From positions 1,911,001 to 1,975,000 of the forward strand of contig JAFBJZ010000375.1 in NCBI GenBank assembly GCA_016785225.1: a DNA stretch of 64,000 nucleotides, given 5' to 3'. The position numbers and the translations under genes are program-made. Every line of letters starts with the position of its first letter. The stretch's first letter is position 1. The notes under the pieces are model-generated. The model was given only the letters and a program-made list of their open reading frames with translations. It made no database searches and was not told the origin of the DNA. Positions 12,001 to 24,119 of the stretch are shown one piece after another. Source of the stretch: Psettodes erumei. Taxonomy: Eukaryota > Chordata > Actinopteri > Pleuronectiformes > Psettodidae.

Positions 12001-15000
12001 ATCAACACCTTGCAGTGCACTGTGCTCAAAACCATATGTTTGAACAGATTTTCCAAATGTAACATTAATAAATTATACTTGATGTTATGATCATTTTGTT
12101 CAGGCCTCATAACTGCCACAGTGAGTGACTTTCCATCTTCCACTTTAATCCTGTTTGTTTTTGACAGTACACCACCATTAGAGAGTTCCTAAAAGCAGCA
12201 AAAGCAGCAAAAGCAGCAAAAAACATCCCCCTAAAAAGCTGAATACAAATCGGGCTGAAAAGCAGTCATTCATTTGGACTAATCTGCGACACATACAGAA
12301 CAAACATTTTAAAATATTCAGGCTTCTCAAATGGTACGACTTCCAGGCTCCATCTGGGGAGCTTTTCAACATGGGCATTAATTAGCTGCACCATAGACGG
12401 ATGATTGTTGTTTATTACAACTTGGATCCTATTTTTTTGTAAATCTGGGCATCATTCCTGTCTATAAAAATATCATCACACACACACACAGAGTTAATTG
12501 CTGAAAACTGGGAACGCAGCAGCATCACAAAAAAAAAAGTCAGGTAGGGTAAGGAAAAGGATGCAGGCTCTAATAAACCTGACATTTTTTTCCTTTAATG
12601 CTCTGTCCCTCTTACCTGTAGTGTCTGTGTTACTGGTCTCTGCACCCTTGGAGAAGAGGATGGAGTCCAGCTGACGGAGGGGTGGGGGGCTGTGATCGGG
12701 AGAGCAGCAGGATGGCGTTAATGCCAGGATCTTGGCTGCTGACACCGAGTAGCAGTCCCTCTCCCTCACCACACGTCTCTGACTCAACATCATGTGATTA
12801 CAGGGGATCAGGTACCTGGGGAAGCAGAGGAGAACAGATCCCATTAGGGAGAACCAACGGTAATTCGTGGGGGTGGGGGCTGAGTGGACAGATGGCAATA
12901 CAAATTGGCGTGGTGGGAGGTAGAGAGTAGAAGCTCATCATATCACAGACCAATTTGATGTACCAGGCTTTCTAACTGGGATGAGGTGCGCGAGCCACTC
13001 ACCTCAATACAAGCTGCAGCATCACATCCTCACAGTATAAGCCAATGAGAGTGCGGAAGAGTGCCAGCGACACGGTGCCCAACTGGAGTGCCGAATGGAA
13101 AGACAACGAAATACATTACAACTAATAACAATGAAAGAGGAAATGGTTTCAAGTGGCTTCTTGCATAAATATAAACATATATCCAAACCCTAACCCTAAG
13201 CCCACGGAAAGTATATATTGAGAGGTATTCAAAATAAAATATAGGAATGAATTACAGGATATTCTGTTTTAGTTTTCCCTTTAGCCGAAGGCACACCACA
13301 TCTACAAACTGACATGTCAAACAGCATGAAGCTGAAAAAAAGGAGTTTGACTAGCTAAAAACAAACAGGAAAATAAAATAACTGAAATGTGACACAGTTG
13401 CATGTTAGACGGTGTTTAACTTGGCTGTGTCAAAAGTGTGAAAAGCAAATGTGTTTTTCATTTTTCACCGAGCTTCAGGCGTGTCAATACTGCAAAGACC
13501 GGAGGGAAGTCCTTCAGCCATTTACACAGTCAAACAGAGATGTAAAAACACATTATTCATTCATGTTAATTGCTCAGTTCTTCCAAAATATTTGCGCAAG
13601 ACGCCCTGACATAGAGTACTGTTTAAAAATGCTGATATCAGTCACCTTTGCTAACAGGATAAGGCGCTGCGATCCAGCATCACCATGGCAACGATCTCCT
13701 GGCTTTGTACTGGCATTTAAGTTTCACACCACGAGTCCCCAGAGTCTCTTGGGTCATTTTAGTGCAGTTTGTGTGTGTGTGTTTTTAACAGAAAGCGTGT
13801 GCACGCGTCAGTCATCTGTTCCGTAACACTACCTGGAAGGGAGTGTTGATGCGGCTGACCAGAGTATCTAAGATGTGCACGCTCTCGTGTTGGTGGAGGA
13901 GGATGAAGGAGAGGAAGGTCTGCAGCAGGGCCGGCTCAGAGACACTTCTCAGGAAGAGGTCGAGGTACGCTGTGGTGGTCATCACCTCCTCCAGGGTCAG
14001 CTACACAGAGACACAACATCAATGAGCAGTGTGAATGTATGTTACAGTCAGAAAAGACTCTTTCGATACAGTCTAATTCTTCAGCTCTGCATCAATTCAA
14101 TACACTTACAGTTACTTACAGTTCCCAATCTCCCAAATATGTTGTTACCTCTTTTTAAGTCCATATCCAGACACACACATTGCATTTTAAAGTGTGTAAC
14201 AACATTTTCCAGCAGTATGTCCCTCTCCTCCAGTAATTTGACAGCAGCTGAAATGCCACCCATTAAGTTACTGAGAGGATATGCTGAATATACTGTGTTC
14301 TGGGCCAAACAAGGCTTCATATGGAGGTGGAGAAAAGGTCTAACCTTGTGAAGAGCTGGTGCTAGGACGGGCACGAGGAATCCATTGTAGATGTAACTCA
14401 GCAGCTGGTCTCTGATATCAGGGTGAGCCACCTGGGAACAATCAATAATAAAAAGGCAGGTATCAGCAGAAAGCTGCATCCATTAAAAATGTGTGGATAC
14501 ATTTTTTCATGTGGCAGACACACACACACACACACACACACACGTTTACCTGGATGACAGCATTGCAGAATTCCAGCGAGTTTAGAAACTGGACGAGCGA
14601 GGGCATCTGGAGCCAGTCGTCCCTGTGGAGGCAGTGCCACTCTTCGTTGGAAACCTCTAGCTTGGTGGGCAGAGATGAGTAGAGGCCGCTCAGCCCTGTA
14701 GCCAGCACCTGAGGTGAAACAAGTCTCAGTATCATCCAAAGTCTGAATCCAGACAAGGTCACAAGCTAATGTGGGATAGTTAGATACTTTTTCTCTTTGT
14801 TCCTGGGAGCGGGTGATGGTGATGGTCACTTGCCGTGAGCTAAATTATAAAATACCCTCGGAGCAATTTCTTTATAACTCTATTCAGCTCCAACAAAACC
14901 ACACTGTGAAAAACATAAATTCTCTATTACTCTCTATTTCTCTATTACTTTGTACCAGTATTGTAGAAAAAGATGCCAAATATAGATTTAATCTGATATG

Positions 15001-18000
15001 TGTTGTCTAATAAAAATGTAAAATTACATAGAGAAGATTATGGAATTCATTACAAATTAATTACAGAGACAGTTTATGTCCTAAATGATAGATGCCCAGC
15101 TTCTATGCTGTCAGTTTTACCTTTGGCTTCACACAACAGATTTATGTTTTACTACTCTCTGCGAAGGAAAAATACTACTGCAAATCATTTCTTCTTCTCC
15201 ACATTTTGTTAATATAATGCAGATGTAAGTGCAGCACTGCAGAAGCCTGCTCCTCCTCTCACATACATAAGGATTTATGCCTCCTAAAGGTCAGCTCTGA
15301 GAACATAATAAATATTTCAGCAGCAAAGTGTTATACTGCCTATCACGCTCTTGCTATAATAACCGTGATATGGTAATAAGGTCACTAATTAACGTCATCA
15401 AACTCTCCACATAACAAATGGCAGCATGATTTCTGTCTTTCCTTAGTGAAGCAGGTATTAGGATTTACAAGGCGGGATTCAAACAACAACAGAGCCTATC
15501 ACAGTTCAGTCTAATTGAACTGTAAAATGAGTGCATCATTAGTGTTGCAGTGATGTATACATCCTCTATAGGATTATCCTTGCAGCCCTCCAGTGGAACC
15601 AATTAAATACAGACTCCTGTTATTCATCTGGCATTGCATCAAAAGCTATTTTTCTTTGCGCTGTCTGCAGCTGTGGGTAAATGGCATTATTTACATGGGA
15701 TTAGCTCACAACCGTGCCATAATCTTTTGAATGCCAGACATTTGTGACATTCATTGCCAGTGAATGTTTTAACCTTGTTTTGAGCATAGCCATGAATTCT
15801 TCTGTGTATTTTGGCCTAACAAAGAAAAGTCAAGGGCTGGTGCCACTGAATGAATTGGATTTTTTAGGATACAAAAATTCTTCTACATAGGGTTTGCATT
15901 AGTTGAAAATCAAAGAGAGAGCCTGAGTCTTGGGAGATACCAAAAGCCATCAGGTGACTGAGAGAGGTAAAAGTGATTTATGATTCCAGACTGACCGGAC
16001 AGAAGTAGGTGTTCTCTGCGATGTGTTTGGCCACTCGCTCGTTCTCAGCAGACAGCGACATGATGAGCAGCAGAGCATCTCTGGCTTGCTGGCCCACTAT
16101 GCCCTCCCTGTGGATGAAGGGGATGAGGAGGGAGAAAATGAGGAAGTTGGTGGCTCCCTGATCCTCGCTGGTGTGGAAAAACAACTCCAGAACTGACGGG
16201 TCCTTTGCCAGAACGCAGCACAGCTGGTTGAGAAGCAGCACCAGCTCGGCTTCCACCGCAGGCACCGCCGTGCCCGAGCAGGACGACAGCAGCATCATGA
16301 GCGGCCGCAGGATGGGTTTGTGATGCAACAGCGGCTGGTGCGCCTGCCCCACCAGCATCTCGTACATCTTCAGCTGCTCCAGCTTCATGTCGTCCGTGAA
16401 CTCCCGGCGCAGGCTCCACACAAAGAGACGCTCCATCACGTTCTCCATCACCACAAACTCCAGGATGGGGCCCATGGCACCGGCCTGACCGCTCTCCTCC
16501 TCCATCAGCAGGAACAGCATGTGTTCCACATAGTTCTGCACAGCGCTCGCCTCGTCTCCGGGGATGGGGCCAAAACGAGGGCCGCCGCTAGAGCCAGCGC
16601 TGAGGTTGATGACGCTCAGGGAGGGCAGGGTGGAGCTGCTGCGCAGGGGATCATGCTTTTCTAGGATCTTCACCACCTAGGGTAGAAACAAGAGGATAAT
16701 ACACCCTTTTGAAAAGAAGAAATAAACAATCATATAAAAACCTGTCAGTAGGAGGCCAAATCTTTATTAGGTGTTCAAGCAAACAAATTCTTGTATGTGG
16801 CAAAACACTGCTGCTCACTGGAGGACACCGCTGACTGATAGACTGGGGGTGAGCATCAGCAGTGAGAGCCATCTTTTTCAAAGCATATCATAGATGGAAC
16901 AGGAATCTGGAGTTTAACCTCTCACATTACGTATGTGCTGTACTATGGACATGAAACCTATGGTAATCACTATTATCTTCCTATACCAGTTCATCTTATT
17001 TGTGGAGACAGTGCTTCTATTACTTGTTATATTGGGCAAAACATAATTTATTTGTTCCTGACAGGTTAAGTATCAGCAAATATGAGGCACAGATGAACTC
17101 AGTTTTGGTAGCACGGAGTGAAACAGCTCTTTGTATATACTCTCTGTCCCTTGTGTGTTCACTGCATAGAAACCAGTCTCACAATAATGGAGCCAGTGTC
17201 CCCAGCCTGCCGCTGCTGCCATGACAATAACTGGCTGAACTGGGCACGGCTGATGGAAACAAGAGAGCAGAGTTTATAATCCCTGCCTGAGCCCAATGGA
17301 GCATGACACAGTGGCCTGATCATCAGGGGCTCATCCAGTTCAGGATCTCCAGCTCCATGCAGGGACTACGTCTGAGGATCAGTCAGGGATTTTACTTTGT
17401 AGACAAAATGGATTGTGTTCAAAGCAGCTGCTAGTAAGTGTGAATGTTTGCTATAGGTTTGATTGGGTGACATTTCAGTTGATAATCTGCATCATTAATC
17501 AGAAAATATGCCATAGAGGAAATTGAAAATGAGCTCAAGCACTGGGCTCAAGTTGGATAAACACTGAAAAGGTCTAGGCTTTGATTTTTATCCCCAGGAC
17601 AAGCTGTAATAATGGGTGTTTGCACAACAGTAGGGCGAGTTGTGGGAGGTTGGTCAGATAGTAATTCTGAAAACTGATGATGTCACACTGAAGGTAGCAG
17701 CACACTGTGGTCGTGCTGCACTGAGGAAATAGGCCACAAACAGCAGGATAAGTCTGTGTGTGGAAAGTGAAAGAGCAAAAACTTTATCATCTGTACTTTT
17801 ATTTGAGTTGACAGATGCTCATAGAGGAAATGTTTCTGTAATCTGAGAACCAAAGCTGACGGTCTATGTTTAATGCAAAAAAAATGTGCAAATGTGAACC
17901 GCATCATAAAACTGACATCTTTATTTGTGTGTGTGTGTGGGGGGGGGCACGACCATGAATGGAACAAGTCTGTAACTCTGTAACACTCTGCCCACAGCAC

Positions 18001-19644
18001 ACTGTCCATTGCCAAGCAACAGCAACAGACAGATCACTTTGCATGTCACAACAAACACCGCCAGCTCTGTGAGGCCTGGAGAGCAGCAGATAAGACAACT
18101 GTGACCCAGGCAGAGCTTCTCACAGATGGATGAGGCTAATATTACAACCTGTTACTTGGATTTCAAGGTTTTCCGGACTGAAACCAAAGTCAACGGGACT
18201 CTTATCAGGCGACAGATTAACTAAGCATGGAAATAAGACTGCAGGAGTGGAACTGTGCTGGCAGTTTGCCTAAAGCAAAAAAAAAGCTTTAATCTGGAAC
18301 AGTGAGTTCTCATTTTTTCTGTTCACAGTCAGAAGCTGGGACCACTCTGTCTCCAGTATTTTTGATTACAACATCTTCTGTCCCAATTTTAAGTAAAACC
18401 AAGCAGACAGCTCTGACAAACCTGCCACATGAATCTGAGTCTGTATACATGTAGCGTTTTGCATGAGCTGGATACTGGTTGCAGTGAACACAACCACAAA
18501 GTCAAGGAACATGAAAATCAGTAAAAATGTTCCCACTGTAAGAGGACTTCAAGCTTGTGTCAAAAACAACCCATGTGAAGCTCATATATAAGTAAAGCAC
18601 ATTCTTGATTGAGGCGGGACTTTAACTATAGTTTAAGAAGGGCTTGTAGTTTAGTCTGTGCACGTGCATTAAAACCTCACAGCTCCAGACCCAATACCAC
18701 AGCTAATCCCTACAGGCTTGTGCAGTTTTGAACTCAATGTAAAACACAAAGTGGAATTCTGGTTAATTTAGCTACAAACACCACAGAGCTGACTCACTGA
18801 CATGAGGGTCAGACCCCACACTGATAGATGGTCATTTTGACATAAAAGTGCACATTTCTACCCCCACCCCCTAATGTCTGTCTTAATTTGTTCATCTCAG
18901 TGAGGGAGCAGTAGGACAAGCCAGGCTGCCTGGTCCCACAGGGGTCAACAAGGACACATGCTGCTGCAAAGAGCCAAGAGTCTGAGACAGTTGACATCAC
19001 GCTGCCAAGATTCCACTGGCCATGACCGCACTGCTAGAGTTAGCCAGTCAGTTTCTACCGTCGGGATTTGTAGTAGGAGTTAACAGAATGTGAACCCTGC
19101 ACACACTCTTACAGGTTTGATGTGACCTGGATGTGTTTTAAAGCCCGTTGTTCCTGGGAACTGACTGCCATCAAGAAGGTTGCAAGGTACATAAAGGGCT
19201 AACTACATGATTAACTGGCCCTTTCTGTGATTGTGTTTTTTTATTGTGTATTTTTATTTGACAAAACTTTTTAAAAACTTTGTAAATATTCTAAAGGAAC
19301 AGTTAAACATAAGTTTGGTAAATACTATCCATAAAATAATAAAATTGTAATTTTTAACATTTCTGTAATGATGGATTTTTGAGTTCTTAATTTGGTATCA
19401 ATCTCCTCATCTAACTCTCGACAAGGAAGTGAGCACATTTCCAGCTATTTCCAACTGTTTCTTTAAGACGGGAGAGCCTTGATTTAGTGCTTGGGTTTAC
19501 CTGAGCCCAGTGGTTCTTGAAAACTATCATGCAGGTCTCTGGATCCACCCCTTTCAAGACCAGGGACTGCCCATCTTGATTTCCATTGGCAACCATTGAG
19601 GCCATCATGGTTGACCAGATCATACGCGAGTTAAACCATGTCAT
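9005..19644 (-). CDS. fhip1a: fhip1a (fam160a1), FHF complex subunit HOOK-interacting protein 1A
   Basis: FHIP proteins join FTS (AKTIP) and Hook proteins in the FHF complex, which links dynein to endosomal cargo. Eleven coding exons on the minus strand, in transcript order: 19644-19501, 16676-15996, 14708-14550, 14431-14345, 14000-13833, 13082-13003, 12815-12616, 11813-10839, 10740-10562, 10180-10060, 9201-9005 (TAA). All introns are GT-AG and the phases sum to 996 aa, close to the human protein as I remember it. Residues about 30-500 match the FHIP/RAI16-like region (TCMIVFKNHWAQ, KILEKHDP, LQLVLRYLIPCNHMMLSQRR). Residues about 507-831 are a low-complexity linker with PLPPRPPPRLPP and an acidic EEKEEEEDMDF stretch. 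The last three exons form a helical C-terminal domain. The first ATG after an in-frame TAA is at 19644; in-frame ATGs at 19608 and 19605 have better context. Confidence 0.93.
10839..11813 (-). CDS. fhip1a: fhip1a coding exon 8 (975 bp), disordered linker
   Basis: The largest exon of the gene, residues about 507-831. It begins EEKESFSEEDDENSC and includes a conserved-looking block SEIYLDVSYLHYLHDANLG. A polyproline segment with PxxP motifs follows (about 11510-11570), then an acidic Glu/Asp stretch (about 10935-10975), ending in SYSVPFTG. The composition suggests a flexible linker that could carry phosphorylation and SH3-binding sites. That role is inference. Confidence 0.9.
14518..14543. repeat. 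(CA)n microsatellite
   Basis: Thirteen CA/AC units lie about 7 nt from the fhip1a splice donor at 14550/14549, on the intron side. Length change here could affect use of that donor. Confidence 0.95.
14709..15995 (-). other. fhip1a intron (1.3 kb) with a possible conserved non-coding block
   Basis: The part at about 15230-15800 is complex, non-repetitive sequence. It contains several homeodomain-type TAAT/ATTA cores (for example CACTAATTAACG) and lacks ORFs. It has the look of a vertebrate conserved non-coding element, but conservation cannot be shown from one sequence. Confidence 0.3.
15996..16676 (-). CDS. fhip1a: fhip1a coding exon 2 (681 bp), core of the FHIP/RAI16-like domain
   Basis: This exon is in phase 0 at both ends and encodes residues 49-275. 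It starts VVKILEKHDPLRSSST after a CTAG acceptor and ends NTYFCP before GTCAGT. It is leucine-rich helical sequence (LLMEEES, LVLLLNQLCCVLAKD, LLLIMSLSAENERVAKHIAE) as expected of the FHIP armadillo-like fold. Its GC content is clearly above the flanking introns, which also produces long antisense shadow ORFs. Confidence 0.92.
16677..19500 (-). other. fhip1a intron after coding exon 1 (2.8 kb)
   Basis: AT-rich intron sequence. Apart from a short (GT)n-G run near 17926-17947 and scattered unconvincing ORFs, I see nothing that can be named. Confidence 0.6.
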
Positions 19645-21742
19645 AGACAGGAGAAGGAGGACATTCCTGACTGCTTGCTGGGTGCAACCATAACCACAGG
19701 AGGAGGATTAATCACAGAGGACCTGAGGAGCCAGAAAAAAAAAACAACAAAGATATCATCATCACACGTGAAACTGTAAAAAAGTTAGAATAGCAGCACA
19801 GATTCAATGTTTTGACTGGTGACTTCAGCACATTGCTCTCCCTCTCTGCCTCTGCATGGCCAGACATCAGCTATGACAGGCATGCAGGAAGGGGAACAAT
19901 AACAGGCAAAGTCAGATGACTCAGTCGAGGGGAGTAAGAGACACATCTTGCTCGACTTTGGCTCAGAGAGCTGCCTGCTGCACCCTGGACTTTTGGACTG
20001 AGCTGTCAAATTACTTTTGGAATACCTCAGACACCCACATAAGATTCCTGAAGGCCCCCTGACATCATTCTCATTACAGAAACATTTTTTGAAGGCGAAC
20101 AGCAACTGGGTGTTAACTTCTCTGACTGCAAGGGGAGAGACGAAAAGAGAAGATTGCTAGTTTGGAATATCAGTCATGATATTTTTCTGTGGCATGTGCT
20201 CATTTCATTTCTGGATGAGACACAATACGTTTGCAATGTTTTCGGGAAGGCAAAGCTTGCAGTGCTCACATATCTTGTTTTGATGATTTAAAAAAAAAAA
20301 TCATTATTATTTTAGTTGAAAATAGCCTGCGGGCAGCTTTGGAGATCAGTTCCAACTCTCACATCGGCACCATGGAAATTTGGAAGATGCCTACTTTCCC
20401 CCCCAGAAAGGAACAAATTTGTTGTTTCCCTTGGCAATGACATTACTGGAAAGACTGGTTTCTGTTTAAACAAGACTATCTTTATTTGACAAAACTGAGA
20501 AGAAAAAGGAGTGTTTTTTAAAAATGGATGAGATGGCTTGGCCTAAAAAATAACTTCTAGGTTAATCCAGTCGCTGTAACATGGAGGAACTTCAGGAGGA
20601 AGGATGTTAGGATGTGACTTATCTCCCCATGTTTCCTCTGCTTGAAGACAGTGGATATTTGTCACAGACATCAATAAAGTCTCAAAGAATACTGTATCTG
20701 AGAAAATCTGTCATGAGCCAAGAGAGCCTATATATAACCTCTCTTACAACTAAGCACATTTCCCAAGAATATCAGTCTACTACAATGCTTTGAACCACAA
20801 ATCTGTTTGTTGTCCAGTGTCCCAAAAATTTCACTCAAAGTCACAAATGCCAACTTCATCTTTGCAGACAATGGAAGTCAGAGGATCAGTACTTGTAATT
20901 ATGAATATCTGTGAAAAATGTTTATGCCAATCCATCTAGCAAATATTGAGATACAGGTGAAAAAGATAAGTAAAAGCGTGGCCTGTTGGTGGCACAAGAT
21001 AAAAGTCAGGAAATTGTTAGGATTCATCCTCTAGGAGCCATGAATCTCTATAGAAAATTTCATGGCAATCGCTCCCATAATTCAACTAAAAGCCAAAGAT
21101 AGTCAACCTCATGGTGGTGCTAGAGGAAAAGTCAAGTAAGGAGTCACTTCAAGCCAGAAAGTGAAGACTAATGAATATTTGTACTAAATTTCATGGCAAT
21201 CCATCCTATAGTTGTTGAGATATTTCTGTCTGTAGTTATGTCTGGACCAAAGTGGTAGATGGGCCAGAGCCATCCCTAAAGACATTTTTTAGTTCGGCTA
21301 AATAAAAACTTCAATCCAGTATGAAGTTAAATGATGACATGACATAGTCTGTCTGTTCAACTCTAAGTTAACACTGAGACAAAAAAATCCTACAACACAA
21401 CACAGGACGTTATGGACTCTGTCACCACAGGGGATCAACTGTAAAACACACAGCAGCTGCATGCCACAATACCAAATTAATGGCCTCTAGCTCCTGCCCC
21501 TAAAAACACTTTCCAACCAATCACAGCTCACCCCCTTCGTTTGAATTGACTTTACCCTAGCACCCCACCAACCAGAGTTTAGGCATAACAAGGCACACAG
21601 TCAAACTTTCATCATCTGCTTTCACTTAGAAGAGCGTACCGGCTGGTTGGGATCTCGAGATGGAATGTAAAGGCAGCATGGAGATTGTGTCAGACTGTGT
21701 GTGTGTGTGTGTCTGTGGGGTTTCTTACCTTCGCTGAACCAT
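19641..21742 (-). other. fhip1a upstream ORF, 31 codons, spliced, stop overlapping main ATG
   Basis: If the inferred 5' exons 21789-21729 and 19722-onward are joined, ATG at 21742 opens a 31-codon ORF (14 nt in the upstream exon plus 82 nt in the next, including the stop). Its TGA occupies 19643-19641, inside the ATGA that starts fhip1a at 19644. An in-frame downstream ATG at 19691 would give a 16-codon version that does not depend on the splice. The overlap is seen directly; use of the exons and translation are inferred. Such an ATGA overlap would allow termination-reinitiation. Confidence 0.5.
20895..21308 (+). repeat. dispersed teleost-type repeat, three diverged internal units (family A)
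   Basis: A motif close to TTTCATGGCAATCCATCC recurs near 20927, 21058 and 21188. Each is followed by a block resembling TAGTTGTTGAGATATTTC, and GGTGGTGCTAGAGGAAAAGTCA-type text lies between the later units. A related copy occurs at 27086-27312. I recognise the wording as a common fish dispersed repeat but cannot name the family. No ORF or transposase is present. Confidence 0.6.
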
Positions 21743-21789
21743 CTTCAACAGGGACAGGTCACTAAGCAGACAAGGTCCTCATTCTTATC
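21729..21789 (-). other. fhip1a: fhip1a non-coding 5' exon (candidate)
   Basis: A 61-nt segment is bounded on the minus strand by a T-rich tract ending ACAACAG and by a strong donor AAG|GTAAGAAA. It has no ORF that continues into the fhip1a frame, so it would be 5' UTR. It joins well to the acceptor CTCCTCAG that opens the coding-start exon at 19722. Confidence 0.5.
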
Positions 21790-23995
21790 CTGTTGTCACA
21801 AAACACAAAAAAGGAGATTTGACGATATGTAAAGAGAGGGACAGGAAGTGAGTGTCCGTGTGAGAGGCGAGGCATGGTGGGAAGTGACTGGACGTGAGTA
21901 AGCTCCTCCACATGCCGCTTGGATGGGGATCGAGAGGAGGAGGCAGCGAGGGAGGGAGGAGAGAGCAGGAGGGGGAGGGGGGAAGAAAGGGAAAAACAGG
22001 GTGAGTGAAAGTCTACAGAAAAAGAGGTACAAGTAAAATGACAACAGCAACAGCATGCATAAAAAGTGAACATTAAACCGATCATATGTCAGCTGTAAAT
22101 ATGCCCATAGGGATAAAACATCAATATTCATATTCTCATAATGCCTTTCTCATAGGAGAATGACACCATTGTCCCTCCCAATTAGTGCTGTGATGCCAGT
22201 GGCGTCCTCCTCAGCTGCGAGAGGCCCATTCCTCAAAATCTTCACAGCTGCCCTCTCCCGCATTAAAACCGGGCGGTCGTGGGAAATCATGTCACATGAC
22301 GCGGCAGCCTCCAAACGCTCCTGGCTTGTAAATTGCAAGCACGTTACATGCATAAGCAACTGTTCAAACTGTGCGCTCGCCTCCTGGCCAGGTGGTAACA
22401 ATTAAAAAAATGGAGGATAGTTGGGGGTAAAAAGCACCTTCATAAAAGCATGACGTGGTGTAAACAGAGACAGAGAGAGACAGATGGAAGAGAGATGATG
22501 TTTGTGTGGGTTATTGTGTGCTAAAGAGGAGTCATTGAACATTCAGTTTGTTCTTCTGGCTTGGTTTTGAGCCTTGCAATGAACTCACACATGCATTCTT
22601 TCCCTTAGCAGCACACTGTACAGTAGAAGCCACCCATGGAGTCATTCACAGCACAACACTACTTTTATTTAAGTCACTTCATGTATTTTTCATGACAAAG
22701 CAGCATGTTGAAGAAGGAACCTTGTGATTAAGAAACAAGCTGCTGGAGTGACTGAGACACAGCTGCTACAAAGCTTCATTTTTCAATTTAAAAGTCTGAC
22801 ATCAGATTTTGGAAATGGACTGGCAGGCTGACAATGCTAGACCTGACAGATCACTTGACATAATTTAATCATTTATAACCTGAGTGATGGTAGCTGTGTC
22901 AGCAGTGAAAAACTGATCAAGAGTGATTCATAACAAATTACTGTAGATCCTGACCAATACTATTTAGCCAATTTAACCTGTTAGTGAAGAGAAATGCCAG
23001 ACATGTTTGAAGTAATTTATCCATTATAAATCATTAACCCCAATATCTGTTGGGCACAATACTTTAAATTTTGTTGCTTGTTGCTTTGGATGTTTATGGT
23101 CTTATTTGTTGCACAGTACCATCAGGGAAGCTGTTTGTTTGGTCCCCAATTCAAGACAGGAACAAAGAGTCCTGCCACAGATGAGCTGGCCCCAGCAGGA
23201 CCCCAATCAATCAGTTTAGATGTATTATCTCCTGCAGAGCCTTTTCTGACTTGAAAATGCAGCAAAACCACAAGAGAGCACAGTAAACCGTATAACATTT
23301 TTGCCAGGATAGCCTGATTTGCTGCAGCCTGCCCACCTCCCACCCTTTTTATGCTGCCTCCACCTGTTTCAGCCTCGCTTCTCTCTGACGTTCAACTTTC
23401 TGCTCTTTCTTTGCAGTTCAGCTGTCTGACTGATAGTACAGCTGTCTCTGGGTTATTGATGCTGACAGGGTACACTCTGAAGTTTGAAAAGTATTTTCTG
23501 TTGGTTTTTTGTTGTTTCAGTGGTACAACAGACTGTGAGATTAGCCTGACGTAAGCAACGATTAGCCCCTCTCAGACAACAATACATTGGCAATGACTCC
23601 TCTCAAATATGCCCCATTTATTACAGTACATTTCAGTCTTGAACAACCAGCCAATTAGGGGTCAAGACTTGGATTTAACAACTCACTACACCACAATGCA
23701 GACCAGCAACCTTATAATCTTCTATCTAATGAGGCTCTTAAAAGTGCATATATTTTCCAGCAGAACAAAGAAAGCAGCTCGTTTTTGAGGAATAAAATGT
23801 GCTTTTTCCAACTAATCTCGCCAAGGCCTGTTAACGAAAGGATTGCTCATTAGCAGTACCTGCTGTCATGTTGTCACACAGCGGGAGAGTCAACCCAACA
23901 GTTTCCCAGAAGACACTGTTCTACTTGCCCAAAATAACCTGAAATATAGTACAGCCAGAAAGCAGAGCGAAGACATAGGTTGCTGAAAATATGCC

Positions 23996-23999
<4 letters not shown>

Positions 24000-24031
<32 letters not shown>

Positions 24032-24082
24032 CTGTGAGTTGGTTCTGGAGTAGTTTTGAAAGTTTATGTGAGAATGCAGTGT

Positions 24083-24117
<35 letters not shown>
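24000..24117. repeat. two (GT)n microsatellites in tandem
   Basis: (GT)n runs occupy about 24000-24029 and 24085-24117, separated by 55 nt of unique sequence. Both have the same orientation. They lie in a fhip1a intron. Confidence 0.95.

Positions 24118-24119
<2 letters not shown>

Noticed and set aside
13186..13200. CCCTAACCCTAA, telomere-like repeat
   Set aside because: Only two units; expected by chance and no sign of an interstitial telomere tract.
14491..14682. ORFs rich in HTHTHT or VCVCVC around CA/GT arrays (also near 24000 and 39400)
   Set aside because: These are translations of microsatellites and not proteins.
16045..16664. Arg/His/Ala-rich ORFs in other frames of fhip1a coding exon 2
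   Set aside because: Their composition comes from the GC-rich third positions of the real frame; they lack start, splice or family support.
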